Below, in pieces: positions 17,197 through 24,586 of a stretch of DNA of 64,000 nt; positions within the stretch are counted from its first letter, which is position 1; every line of letters begins with the position of its first letter. The notes beneath the pieces are model-generated. The model had not been told where the DNA came from, made no database searches, and was given only the letters and a program-made list of their open reading frames with translations. Location: contig RAZA01000017.1 of the NCBI GenBank assembly GCA_003612485.1, forward strand, positions 1-64,000, in the 5' to 3' direction. A program made the translations under genes and the position numbers. The stretch comes from a bacterium D16-50 (GTDB lineage Bacteria; Bacillota; Clostridia; Lachnospirales; Lachnospiraceae).

Positions 17197-18543
17197 TTAT
17201 CCGCGCTCTGTTTCCTTTTCCCGTTCCGGCTGTCTGTCTGCCTGTAAAATGCTGTCAATGTTCTGCTTGATAATGTCATATTCCCGGACTTTCTTTTTCA
17301 GCTTCCCATAGTCGGCGTAAAGGGCTTCTTTCTGCGCTTGGAGGGCTTCATATTCCGATTGCAGCGCGGCGAGGTTCGGGAGCTTCGCAATGCCCGCCGC
17401 TTTCAGCGACCTTGCGGCGGCTTCATGGAGGATAATTGCCTGTTCCTGTCCGGCGCGGTATTTCTCCCTGTTCCTTGCCTTACGGTATGCGTCATAGGCG
17501 GGCTTTGTCTTTTGGTAGGTGGAAACATTCTTGATAAGCACCGCCATTTCCGCAAGCCGCTTTTCGGCGTTCTTCAATGCGTCTGCCGCTTGTCCGCTTT
17601 CCGCTGCCATTTCCTCAATCCGGCTGACTAAATCCGCGTACTGCTCAATCTTATGTTCTGTCAAGAAATTCATGGTTTTAGCCGCCTGTTTCAGATTATG
17701 GATTTTCGCCCATTGTTCGTAGCCCTTACTCTGCGCCGCCTTGATACTGTTCTCAATGTCGATAAGCAGCGACACGCCGCGCTGCTCTCTGGGAGCTTTC
17801 GCCGCCTTTGTCCGTCTGCCCGCTATCCGTTCCCTTATGGCTTCCTCTGTATAGTCTGCGCCGAGGGTTTTAAGGCGGGTGAAGCGTTCCTGTCCGGGGG
17901 CGCGGCATGATACATATTTCCCCGGCTTTATCTCATAGCCCGCCGCCTGTAACCGCGTTAGCAATTCCTCAAAACTGCAAACTTGGGGGATAAGCGCGTC
18001 AAGGTTGGTTTTCAGCTTGCCTTTCCAACTTGTACCCGTCTTTTCAGCTTGATATTCCGCATAGCTCTTTCCCTTGCTGCCCTTGCCGGGAACGACGACG
18101 GACAAGCCATTCTCCCGGCACAGCTTGTCGCTCATGTTCCGTATGCCGTAATAGCTCCTTTTGTTGGAATTGTATTTGTGGTGGTCTACGAAATTTACGG
18201 CGCAGAAAATAATGTGATTGTGGACGTGTCCTTTGTCAATGTGCGTCGTGAGTACATATTCATGCTGCCCCTTTGTTACCGCGTCGGCAAGCTGCTTTCC
18301 GATTTCATGGGCTTTCTGATAATCGACTTCCCCCGGCTCAAAGGACTGTATCAGATGAAAGGCTAAATTGTTCCCCTTTTGGAGTGCTTGCGACAATGTA
18401 TATTCAAACTCAATATCTGCCGTTTCATAGGAGCAGCCGAAAGAGGACACAAGCATTTTTCCGTCCGTCTTGTCCGGGTTTTCGATATAGTCAAGGGCTT
18501 TGCTTAGAGTGCTTTTAATAGGCTTAATCTTTGTAACCGCCAT
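17197..18543 (-). CDS. Relaxase/mobilization nuclease
   Basis: This 448-residue relaxase nicks one strand at the transfer origin and pilots it to the recipient. The likely catalytic tyrosine is Tyr19 (ALDYIENP), and the metal-binding histidines lie in HVHNH (106-110), preceded by His101. The C-terminal half is a long charged coiled coil. Length and motifs fit the MobA/VirD2-type relaxases of Tn1549-like ICEs. It overlaps mobC by 40 bp, so the two are translated together. All key residues are present. Confidence 0.95.
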   Translation of the reverse strand: MAVTKIKPIKSTLSKALDYIENPDKTDGKMLVSSFGCSYETADIEFEYTLSQALQKGNNLAFHLIQSFEPGEVDYQKAHEIGKQLADAVTKGQHEYVLTTHIDKGHVHNHIIFCAVNFVDHHKYNSNKRSYYGIRNMSDKLCRENGLSVVVPGKGSKGKSYAEYQAEKTGTSWKGKLKTNLDALIPQVCSFEELLTRLQAAGYEIKPGKYVSCRAPGQERFTRLKTLGADYTEEAIRERIAGRRTKAAKAPREQRGVSLLIDIENSIKAAQSKGYEQWAKIHNLKQAAKTMNFLTEHKIEQYADLVSRIEEMAAESGQAADALKNAEKRLAEMAVLIKNVSTYQKTKPAYDAYRKARNREKYRAGQEQAIILHEAAARSLKAAGIAKLPNLAALQSEYEALQAQKEALYADYGKLKKKVREYDIIKQNIDSILQADRQPEREKETERG

Positions 18544-18833
18544 ATCTCCGCAAGCACCCCCTTTATTTCTTCTATGTCCTCTTGGTATGCGTTCCCCGTC
18601 GCGTTTACGCGGCGTGCTATCTGGTTGACGTTGACCCCGATTTTCTGTATCTCTGCGGTCATTGCCTTAATGTCGCTGTGGTCTATCTGAATGATGTACC
18701 CGTCAATGGCAATCTTCCGCAGATATGCCGCCATGTTCCGGGTGGGTACGAGCTTCATTTTTTCCAGTATTAAATCCCGTTCCGCTTCCGTCACTCTGAA
18801 TTTGATTTGTACCGTCCTTTTCCGTCCGTCCAT
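18504..18833 (-). CDS. mobC: MobC-type relaxosome accessory protein
   Basis: This 109-residue DNA-binding protein assists the relaxase at the transfer origin. The N-terminus (RTVQIKFRVTEAERDLI) fits a ribbon-helix-helix fold, and the MobC signature follows (IQKIGVNVNQIARRVNATG). The start is placed at 18833 because AAAGGAG lies 8 bp upstream. A longer frame to 18884 would run into the repeat element without a ribosome site. The two-hairpin copy B begins 27 bp upstream, the usual place of an oriT. Confidence 0.93.
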   Translation of the reverse strand: MDGRKRTVQIKFRVTEAERDLILEKMKLVPTRNMAAYLRKIAIDGYIIQIDHSDIKAMTAEIQKIGVNVNQIARRVNATGNAYQEDIEEIKGVLAEIWRLQRLSLLKAL

Positions 18834-18859
18834 TGCTTCGCTCCTTTCCTTTCCATTCC

Positions 18860-18958
18860 GAGGGTTTGGGACACTTCCCAACAAGCAATTTTCAACCGAC
18901 GCGCCGCAGCGCGGGAGGGGAAAATACGGAAGTGGGTACCCGCTTCCTATGCTTGCTA
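18860..18958 (-). repeat. Two-hairpin element, copy B (probable oriT region)
   Basis: This is the reverse complement of copy A (11576-11675). The 34-bp block with GGAAGTGGGTACCCGCTTCC on the plus strand lies at 18927-18946 and the second block, with TTGGGAAGTGTCCCAA on the minus strand, at 18863-18880. It sits just upstream of mobC. Beyond it on the minus strand, at about 18964-18998, lies a direct repeat GCATAAGGGCATAAGGG that could be part of a nick region. oriT identity is inferred. Confidence 0.7.
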
Positions 18959-19101
18959 CGAATGTTTTTATCCCTTATGCCCTTATGCCTTACTACGGAG
19001 CTATGCCCGGTTTTGCCAAACTTCCGCAAAAGAAAAACGCTGCAATCCTCAAAAAAGATTACAACGCTCTCTATACCTTGTTCACTTGTGACGGACACAT
19101 C
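18959..19101. other. Intergenic stretch between repeat copy B and the XRE gene
   Basis: No supported gene lies here. The stretch carries the direct repeat GCATAAGGG (minus strand) and otherwise no clear hairpin. It is the likely site of the mobC promoter and part of an oriT, though no -35/-10 pair stands out. Confidence 0.35.
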
Positions 19102-19455
19102 TTATCTGCCCTCTGTTTCGACTTCCGCTATCTCCTTTGCCGTTGCGCTCACAATCCGTATGCCTGTATCGCTCATACCGTCAAGAAGCGCGTCAAGCTG
19201 CCGCCGCTGCGTGTTCTTCTCCGGCGGCGTTTCCAAAAGGAACTGGTCTACGGATATATGGTAACGGAGCATAAGCTCAAAGAAAATCTGTAAACTTGGG
19301 TGCTGCCCCTTGTTCTCAATATTCGCAAGGTAACGCGGCGAGATAAACATTTCGTCGCTTACTTTCTTGCGGCTCTCCTTGCGCCCTGTCCGCGCCGCCT
19401 TTATCGCTGCCCCAAAAGCCTTGAAGTCGTATTTCGGTACTGGTCTTTTTGCCAT
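19102..19455 (-). CDS. XRE-family transcriptional regulator (probable ICE repressor)
   Basis: This 117-residue protein has an N-terminal lambda-repressor-type helix-turn-helix (KVSDEMFISPRYLANIENKG, about residues 30-50) and a short C-terminal part without a peptidase motif. It is transcribed divergently from the excisionase-like gene at 19625, and GGCTAAC/GTTAGCC sites lie on both sides of the gap. That layout resembles a lysogeny-type switch controlling excision and transfer. Repressor function is inferred. Confidence 0.88.
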   Translation of the reverse strand: MAKRPVPKYDFKAFGAAIKAARTGRKESRKKVSDEMFISPRYLANIENKGQHPSLQIFFELMLRYHISVDQFLLETPPEKNTQRRQLDALLDGMSDTGIRIVSATAKEIAEVETEGR

Positions 19456-19521
19456 AGTTATTCACCCTATTACATTTTACTGTTCACCTTTCTTCTTGGA
19501 TATGTCTATACTGTTCTATTA

Positions 19522-19589
19522 GTTAGCCAAAATAATTCATAATTCTTTTCGGGAGAAGTCTTGTATTTATTCGGCTAACCGTATATAAT
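19522..19589 (+). promoter_or_regulatory. Promoter of the excisionase-like gene with inverted operator half-sites
   Basis: TTGTAT (19561-19566), a 17-bp spacer and a perfect TATAAT (19584-19589) form a good promoter pointing to 19625. GGCTAAC (19573-19579) lies in the spacer and its inverse GTTAGCC lies at 19522-19528, near where the divergent promoter should be. They are plausible binding sites for the XRE protein. Confidence 0.65.
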
Positions 19590-19624
19590 TATAGCGATAG
19601 AACTTATAGAAAGGGTGAATGAAA

Positions 19625-19810
19625 ATGTTAGAGTATATTTCTGCCCCGGAAGCAGCGAAGAAATGGGGCATTTCAGAAAGACGGGTACAAAAGCTATGTG
19701 AGGAAAACCGCATACCCGGCGTGGCAAAATTCAGCCGTATGTGGCTGATACCAAAGGACGCGGAGAAACCGACCGATAAAAGGCGAAAAAATTTCAAATC
19801 TACACAATAG
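19625..19810 (+). CDS. Small excisionase-like helix-turn-helix protein
   Basis: This protein of about 61 residues has a winged-helix DNA-binding motif of the excisionase/MerR type (SAPEAAKKWGISERRVQKLC, then RIPGVAKFSRMWLIPKDAEKP). Proteins of this kind direct recombination toward excision or regulate nearby genes. GAAAGGG at about 19609-19615 favours ATG 19625 over ATG 19619. The end of the gene overlaps the control motif of the response-regulator gene. Confidence 0.85.
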   Translation: MLEYISAPEAAKKWGISERRVQKLCEENRIPGVAKFSRMWLIPKDAEKPTDKRRKNFKSTQ

Positions 19811-19832
19811 ATTCAAATTACCCTGTTACAAT
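19806..19832 (+). promoter_or_regulatory. Response-regulator box and -10 of the two-component operon
   Basis: AATAGATTCAAATTA (19806-19820), a 6-bp gap and TACAAT (19827-19832) lie 20 bp before the regulator gene. The same motif with the same gap to a -10 box precedes the lipoprotein gene (21989-22015). The motif takes the place of a -35 box, as expected for activation by an OmpR-type regulator. Confidence 0.6.
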
Positions 19833-19851
19833 TACGGTAAGGAGGTGCGCT

Positions 19852-20523
19852 ATGAGTAAAATCTTAATTGTTGAGGACGATTTATCTATACAGGCTTTGC
19901 TGCATGACTTTATACAGGAAGCCGGGTATAGTGTTGTACTGGCGGCTGATGGTGTGGAAGCCCTTGCGAAGTATTCCGAACAGAGCTTTGATTTGATACT
20001 GCTTGATATTATGCTTCCCAAAATTGACGGGTTTGGTGTCTGCGAAGTTATCCGGCAAAAATCAGATGTGCCTATCATCATGCTTACGGCATTAGACGAC
20101 GAGGGGAACCAGCTTAAAGGCTTGGACTTGCAAGCTGACGATTATATCACAAAGCCGTTTTCTATGCCTGTACTGTTACGGAAAATCGCCGCTGTCCTAC
20201 GCCGTTCATCAAAGCAGAATGATATTCCGCAGACCATGAGCTATAAGGATTTAACACTGGATTTAGAGGGGTACAAGGTTTATACAAAGGAAGAAAGCAT
20301 TGATTTAACGCCCCGCGAGTTTGAAATACTGCGGGAACTGCTGATACACAAAGGCAGAATTTTAACGCGGCAAAATCTGTTACAGACACTTTGGAAGTAT
20401 GAGTTTTTCGGGGAAGAACGGATTGTTGACACACACATAAAGAACTTACGGAAAAAACTTGGTGCTGCTGACTACATAGAAACGATTAGAGGGGTGGGAT
20501 ATAGAATTGATAAAGAAGATTAA
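19852..20523 (+). CDS. OmpR/VanR-type response regulator
   Basis: This 223-residue regulator has a receiver domain (acidic pair Asp9/Asp10, phosphorylation site Asp52 in LLDIMLP, Lys in ITKPFSM) and a C-terminal winged helix (TPREFEILREL, then RIVDTHIKNLRKKLG). AAGGAGG lies 8 bp upstream of ATG. The gene overlaps the sensor kinase by 17 bp. Base composition drops from the GC-rich ICE backbone toward A+T-rich in this module, so it is probably cargo acquired separately. No resistance genes such as vanH/A/X accompany it. Confidence 0.96.
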   Translation: MSKILIVEDDLSIQALLHDFIQEAGYSVVLAADGVEALAKYSEQSFDLILLDIMLPKIDGFGVCEVIRQKSDVPIIMLTALDDEGNQLKGLDLQADDYITKPFSMPVLLRKIAAVLRRSSKQNDIPQTMSYKDLTLDLEGYKVYTKEESIDLTPREFEILRELLIHKGRILTRQNLLQTLWKYEFFGEERIVDTHIKNLRKKLGAADYIETIRGVGYRIDKED

Positions 20524-21910
20524 AAGTAAATTGTCGGTAAAAGTCTTTTTGATTACATCAATACTTATGGTGGCTTGTTGCTCTGTAACATATTTGTGTA
20601 TAGCCCACTTTGCCCCGTATATTTATTCCCATGATTTAGCAGAAGTAAAAGAATTAGCTGATATGCTATCAGAGGAATTATCTCATATCCCTAAAGAGGA
20701 AGTGCAATATTTCATTCAAGGGTATAATGATATTCTTACAAAGCAGTATGATGATGAGTTTGCTTTTCACCTATTTCAAAGCTCTGGCAATGAAATAGCC
20801 CTTTCAGACTTAAATGAATTTACTGGCAATAAAATTGATGATTATAAAAACACAGATACGACAGAGGCATATAAAATATCATTTGCGGACAGCACAGAAG
20901 CATATATTTTATTGCTTGCCAAAAATACCAACAAAGAAAGTCAAGTGGTTTTAGCACTTCAAAAGACACTTCCTATATTGAGCGTTGCTATTTTATTGGT
21001 ATCTGTAATTGTTGCTTTTTTCTATACTTGGTATATGACAAAGCCAATTAAAAAGATAAGCAAATTATCAAAGCAAATGGCTGATATGGATTTTAGCGGT
21101 TTATGCCCTACTAACCGTACAGATGAAATAGGGGTGCTTTCTCATAGCTTAAATGACCTGTCAAAGAAACTGGCGGCTGCTCTTTCAGAGTTACAGGAAG
21201 CCAATCAAAAGTTACAAGCTGATATTGACATGGAACGGCGGCTTGAGAAACAACGGGTAGAATTTTTTGCGGCAGCTTCCCATGAATTAAAAACGCCTAT
21301 CACCATTATCAAAGGACAGCTTCAAGGTATGCTCTATCAAGTGGGACGCTATAAAGACCGGGAAACATATCTTGCACAGTCTTTGGAAATTACGGACACT
21401 TTGGGAAAAATGGTACAAGAGCTTTTAACAATATCCCGATTAGATACTCCGGGTTATACTTGCAAAAAAAGCAATCTTAATCTTAGCAATTTCATAATTG
21501 ACCGCGTTACAGCGTTTGAAGATTTATTCATGCAAAAGGATTTGACGGTTGAACAATCCATATCCCCGGAGGTTTATATTTTAGGCGATATGCAGCTACT
21601 TCAAAAAGCATTGGATAATCTTTTAGGAAATGCGGCGGCGTATTCGGGAGCCGGAAATCAAGTATTGATAAAGTTATGGAAAGAAACTGAAACGACAACC
21701 CTTACGATTGAGAATACAGGCGCACATATCCCCGACAAAGCTATTTCCAGACTGTTTGAACCATTTTATAGGGTAGACCAGTCAAGAAACAAGCAGACAG
21801 GCGGCACAGGATTAGGATTGTATATTGTAAAAACGATTCTTGATTTACATGGTGCGAAAATTGAAATCGCTAATACTATTCAAGGCGTTATCGTTTCCGT
21901 ACAGTTTTAG
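20507..21910 (+). CDS. Membrane sensor histidine kinase (VanS/BaeS-like)
   Basis: This 467-residue kinase has two membrane helices (about 10-33 and 155-178) enclosing a ~120-residue external sensor, a HAMP linker, the phosphoacceptor His259 in ASHELKTP, an N box (LLGNAAAYS) and ATP-binding G boxes (GGTGLGLYIV). The first hairpin stretch is unusually acidic, which fits sensing of a cationic or envelope signal, but the ligand is unknown. TTG 20507 is the probable start (GGGGTGGG 8-18 bp upstream) and overlaps the regulator gene, so the pair is co-translated. Confidence 0.95.
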   Translation: MIKKIKSKLSVKVFLITSILMVACCSVTYLCIAHFAPYIYSHDLAEVKELADMLSEELSHIPKEEVQYFIQGYNDILTKQYDDEFAFHLFQSSGNEIALSDLNEFTGNKIDDYKNTDTTEAYKISFADSTEAYILLLAKNTNKESQVVLALQKTLPILSVAILLVSVIVAFFYTWYMTKPIKKISKLSKQMADMDFSGLCPTNRTDEIGVLSHSLNDLSKKLAAALSELQEANQKLQADIDMERRLEKQRVEFFAAASHELKTPITIIKGQLQGMLYQVGRYKDRETYLAQSLEITDTLGKMVQELLTISRLDTPGYTCKKSNLNLSNFIIDRVTAFEDLFMQKDLTVEQSISPEVYILGDMQLLQKALDNLLGNAAAYSGAGNQVLIKLWKETETTTLTIENTGAHIPDKAISRLFEPFYRVDQSRNKQTGGTGLGLYIVKTILDLHGAKIEIANTIQGVIVSVQF

Positions 21911-21922
21911 CACTTATATTTC

Positions 21923-21957
21923 AAAGGCGGCGAGCTTTTTCAGCTTGCCGCCTTTTC
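21923..21957 (+). terminator. Rho-independent terminator after the kinase gene
   Basis: AAGGCGGCGAGC and GCTTGCCGCCTT (about 21925-21953) form a stem with a T-rich loop, followed by TTTCT. It separates the kinase from the independently controlled lipoprotein gene. Confidence 0.8.
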
Positions 21958-21988
21958 TATCTCCACATAAAAAACATATTCAATTCAA

Positions 21989-22015
21989 AATAGATTCAAG
22001 TTAGGGCAGTATTCT
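21989..22015 (+). promoter_or_regulatory. Response-regulator box and -10 of the lipoprotein gene
   Basis: AATAGATTCAAGTTA (21989-22003) differs by one base from the box at 19806. It too is followed after exactly 6 bp by a -10 box, TATTCT (22010-22015). A further ATTCAA copy lies just upstream (21978-21986). The lipoprotein gene is therefore a likely target of the two-component system. Confidence 0.6.
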
Positions 22016-22056
22016 TTAACTGTACCCGGAAAGGGCAACAGAAAGGAGCTTCTACT

Positions 22057-23409
22057 ATGAAGAAATATTTAACAATCATTCTTGCCACCCTTTTAACCAT
22101 GAGTGTGTTTACAGGGTGTGCAGGGCGAAGTCGTTCGCCGGAACAAAACAACGTATCAACCACCAATTCCCCTATTGCTACTTCTGAACAGGGGGAAATG
22201 CCGGACAATTCCTTTAGTAAAGAGGAATATCAAAAATTGTTGGCTCTGCAAATAGACGGTTATGAGGATATGACTGTTTCAGATTATCGGAGCCATGTTG
22301 CAAAGTTGACAGATACAACAGAATACAGGGATTTGTTGGAAAGGTTTTGGAAAAGCCAAATCCTCTACGGAGTAAAAGATACCAACGGAACAGCCTCATT
22401 CTTGTTTTATGTGCTGCCACTTACAGGAGATGAATGGAAAACCCAAAATTTCAGCGAGGAAGTGAGGACTTCTAATTCGGCAGATAGCGCAAGGCTGGAA
22501 TATTCATTTTCCTTAACTATTTTAGACGCTGATACGCTTACTATTCGGGAATACAATACTACCCGCCTAAATGTGATAAAGGGTATGCAGGATATATTAG
22601 GCGATAAGACAGCCCCAGAATTGCAGAATACTAATTCCATATTGGCTGATATTCAAAACAATACGGATAATCTGATTGAACAATTAAAAACAGAAGAAAT
22701 TGAAATCTCCATTGAATACGCATATTTTCCGGCTTCCGTACAGGGTATAGACAAAGAAAACGGTCAATCGCAAGGAAACAGCGAACAGGAAACCCGCGTA
22801 TATTCCAATGGTACGGAAGAAGATTATCGTTCTCTATTCACTTTGAAAACGCCCGATTATCAGAATACGCCAATCAAGGATTTTAACACTTCTTTGTTGG
22901 CGTGGGCGAATGAAAATCGTGAAAGAATGGAAAGAATTGATGAAGATACTAAATTCAATGACTTTTCCGTTACTTTGACCGCCGAGGAACTTTCTTTTGT
23001 GAGGTTGACGGTATTTTTATCCGGCATGGAGAATGGCAAAGCGATTCAGAGCAGCTACACCGAAACAGAATTGAAGCCTTACTATGGTGAATATCTACCG
23101 GAAAAAATCACCAGTGGAAACCTTGATGTGGCAAGGTGTAATTTATTCTATCAATTTTCTTACCGCATTTCAGAAACAGAAACAGTCACAGTCGGTGAAC
23201 GTGACCGCCAAATTGAAAATATGATAAATGCAGTACAAACATTTTGGGGCGATATGGACGTTGAAAGTGCATTGAAAATGAGTGAAAGCGATATAGTGAA
23301 AAAACTGGAAGAGATTGCAGCCATATATACCACAGACCATATAACTATCACTATCAACAAAGACCAAATCCATTTTGAACGCATGGACGAAAGGGCATAT
23401 AGAAATTAA
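22057..23409 (+). CDS. Lipoprotein of unknown function, target of the adjacent two-component system
   Basis: This 450-residue protein starts with a lipoprotein signal peptide (MKKYLTIILATL, lipobox VFTGC, Cys at about 21), a Ser/Thr/Asn-rich linker, then a long exported domain rich in Asp, Glu, Tyr and Thr without a motif I recognise. It probably sits on the outer face of the membrane. Its promoter carries the same control box as the regulator gene, so it may be the output or a signal modulator of the system. It has no transporter partner. Composition is A+T-rich like the kinase. Confidence 0.85.
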   Translation: MKKYLTIILATLLTMSVFTGCAGRSRSPEQNNVSTTNSPIATSEQGEMPDNSFSKEEYQKLLALQIDGYEDMTVSDYRSHVAKLTDTTEYRDLLERFWKSQILYGVKDTNGTASFLFYVLPLTGDEWKTQNFSEEVRTSNSADSARLEYSFSLTILDADTLTIREYNTTRLNVIKGMQDILGDKTAPELQNTNSILADIQNNTDNLIEQLKTEEIEISIEYAYFPASVQGIDKENGQSQGNSEQETRVYSNGTEEDYRSLFTLKTPDYQNTPIKDFNTSLLAWANENRERMERIDEDTKFNDFSVTLTAEELSFVRLTVFLSGMENGKAIQSSYTETELKPYYGEYLPEKITSGNLDVARCNLFYQFSYRISETETVTVGERDRQIENMINAVQTFWGDMDVESALKMSESDIVKKLEEIAAIYTTDHITITINKDQIHFERMDERAYRN

Positions 23410-23524
23410 CAGATACAGACTCTTTTTTGAGGTAACAAACAACTACACTTTTTATTATCTGCCGGACGACGGCAAAGAAAAAAAGCCGTCGCAGAGCAGA
23501 GGTTTTTTCACACGCCTATTCCTC

Positions 23525-23565
23525 AACGGCGGCTTTTGAGAAATCAAAGCCGCCGTTTCTTTTTT
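23525..23565 (+). terminator. Rho-independent terminator after the lipoprotein gene
   Basis: AACGGCGGCTTT (23525-23536) and AAAGCCGCCGTT (23546-23557) form a perfect 12-bp stem followed by TCTTTTTT. The 115 bp before it contain only a shorter GCCGTC/GACGGC hairpin (about 23461-23490). Confidence 0.85.
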
Positions 23566-23604
23566 GTCTATTGGCTATCTGCAAACGCTCTTAATGAAAG
23601 GTAC

Positions 23605-23627
23605 GGCGGCTAAAGGAGGTAGCCGCC
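23605..23627 (+). promoter_or_regulatory. Hairpin that holds the ribosome-binding site in its loop
   Basis: GGCGGCTA (23605-23612) and TAGCCGCC (23620-23627) are perfectly complementary, the 7-nt loop is AAGGAGG, and the stem ends right before ATG 23628. In RNA the ribosome site would be presented in, or locked by, the loop. This is direct sequence evidence; the regulatory effect is inferred. Confidence 0.65.
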
Positions 23628-23738
23628 ATGAAGCACATACCCTATCGACAAAATCCGACGGTCATTGACTTATCAAAAAAAGCCCGACCACCGCCGGGAA
23701 CCTCTCTACCCTTGAATATGAACTGTCTAATCATCTAA
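23628..23738 (+). CDS. Candidate 36-residue small protein or leader peptide
   Basis: Thirty-six codons open with MKHIPYRQNPTVIDLS and end LNMNCLII. They follow a perfect AAGGAGG placed in a hairpin loop (23605-23627), 8 bp before ATG. The ORF ends 18 bp before a strong terminator-like hairpin and 175 bp before the Orf7-like sigma factor gene, a leader-attenuator layout. The sequence has no signal peptide or membrane helix. It could encode a true small protein or act as an upstream regulatory ORF. Coding status is unproven. Confidence 0.55.
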   Translation: MKHIPYRQNPTVIDLSKKARPPPGTSLPLNMNCLII

Positions 23739-23756
23739 ATACTGCTTACAATACCC

Positions 23757-23792
23757 ATACGCCTGTCCGGGCTTTTCGGACAGGCGTATTTT
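23757..23792 (+). terminator. Strong terminator or attenuator upstream of the sigma-factor gene
   Basis: A perfect 13-bp stem (ATACGCCTGTCCG 23757-23769, CGGACAGGCGTAT 23777-23789) with loop GGCTTTT and a short TTT tail. It lies between the small ORF and the sigma-like gene, so it could attenuate transcription into the regulator genes. Confidence 0.75.
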
Positions 23793-23913
23793 GCTGCTCA
23801 AAAATTTTTTTGAAAAAATTCCGAAAATCTTCGGCGTTTTTTTCAAAAGGCAGTATTGCCCCGCGAAAAGGGGGAAGCACCACCAACTTTCCAACGAGAA
23901 AGGGGGTGAGAAT

Positions 23914-24345
23914 GTGGAACCTAATCGCAGGGAGTTTATAAAACAGTGCGCTTTCCAGAAGTTTTGTAATACGGTACTGCACAATGAAGCGTGTGACGCT
24001 CACAAAGAGCTGCACAGGCATAAGGCAAAGGAAGTTACCTTTTCCGACTTGACCTTAGAAGAAGCGCGGCAGCTTCATACCTTTGATGAATATTTCAAAG
24101 GGGAAACCGCCTTTGAAAGAGCCGGGAAGAAAATCACGCCGAAGCTGCTTCTTGAAGCAATCCGTACTTTGCCAGAAGAAAAGCGCAAAGCCGTACTCCT
24201 GTACTATTTCGAGGGAATGAACGACACCGAGATTGCGGAGCTGTTCGATACGTCGAGAAGCACGATACAGTACAGGCGGACAAGCTCTTTTGAGCTGCTA
24301 AAAAAATATCTGGAGGAAAATGCTGATGAATGGGACGAATGGTAA
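23914..24345 (+). CDS. Sigma-70-like regulator (Tn916 Orf7-like)
   Basis: This 143-residue protein has a C-terminal sigma region 4-type helix-turn-helix (LPEEKRKAVLLYYFEGMNDT, then EIAELFDTSRSTIQYRR). Such proteins regulate transfer or excision genes in Tn916 and Tn1549-like elements. The start is GTG 23914 because AGGGGGTGAG lies just upstream. The frame is open further back to 23791, but that region holds A/T runs and no ribosome site. The gene overlaps the next one by 20 bp. Confidence 0.88.
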   Translation: MEPNRREFIKQCAFQKFCNTVLHNEACDAHKELHRHKAKEVTFSDLTLEEARQLHTFDEYFKGETAFERAGKKITPKLLLEAIRTLPEEKRKAVLLYYFEGMNDTEIAELFDTSRSTIQYRRTSSFELLKKYLEENADEWDEW

Positions 24346-24586
24346 CGAACCCGGCTACCCGGAAAAAGCCCTTGTTCCCTATCCTGTCATTTTGGCAGCG
24401 ACAAAGGGCGACCCGGACGCTATGAAGATTGTCTTGCAGCATTTCAGCGGCTACATAGCCCGCCTCTCCATGCGGAAGCTGTACGACGAGCGCGGGAACG
24501 TCTATTTCGGCGTAGACCACGACATTCGGGAACGGCTGCAAGCAAAACTGATGATGGCTGTCCTCACCTTTAAGGCAGAGGAATAA
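24326..24586 (+). CDS. HTH_16 helix-turn-helix protein (Tn916 Orf8-like)
   Basis: This protein of about 86 residues pairs with the Orf7-like sigma factor as in Tn916. It shows the HTH_16 pattern: AATKGDPDAMKIVLQHFSGY, a central MRKLYDERG turn and DIRERLQAKLMMAVLTFK. GGAGG at 24312-24316 supports ATG 24326 (ATG 24320 is only 3 bp away from the site). A smaller relative is at 16880-17131. It is a probable activator or modulator of ICE excision genes. Confidence 0.87.
   Translation: MNGTNGNEPGYPEKALVPYPVILAATKGDPDAMKIVLQHFSGYIARLSMRKLYDERGNVYFGVDHDIRERLQAKLMMAVLTFKAEE

Noticed and set aside
18860..18958. Group II intron or IS end as explanation for the duplicated 100-bp element
   Set aside because: No intron domain, transposase or target duplication is seen; both copies sit at matching places upstream of operons.
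19852..21910. Vancomycin-resistance regulatory genes vanR/vanS
   Set aside because: The pair is VanRS-like in sequence type only; no vanH/A/B/X genes follow, and the target is an unknown lipoprotein.
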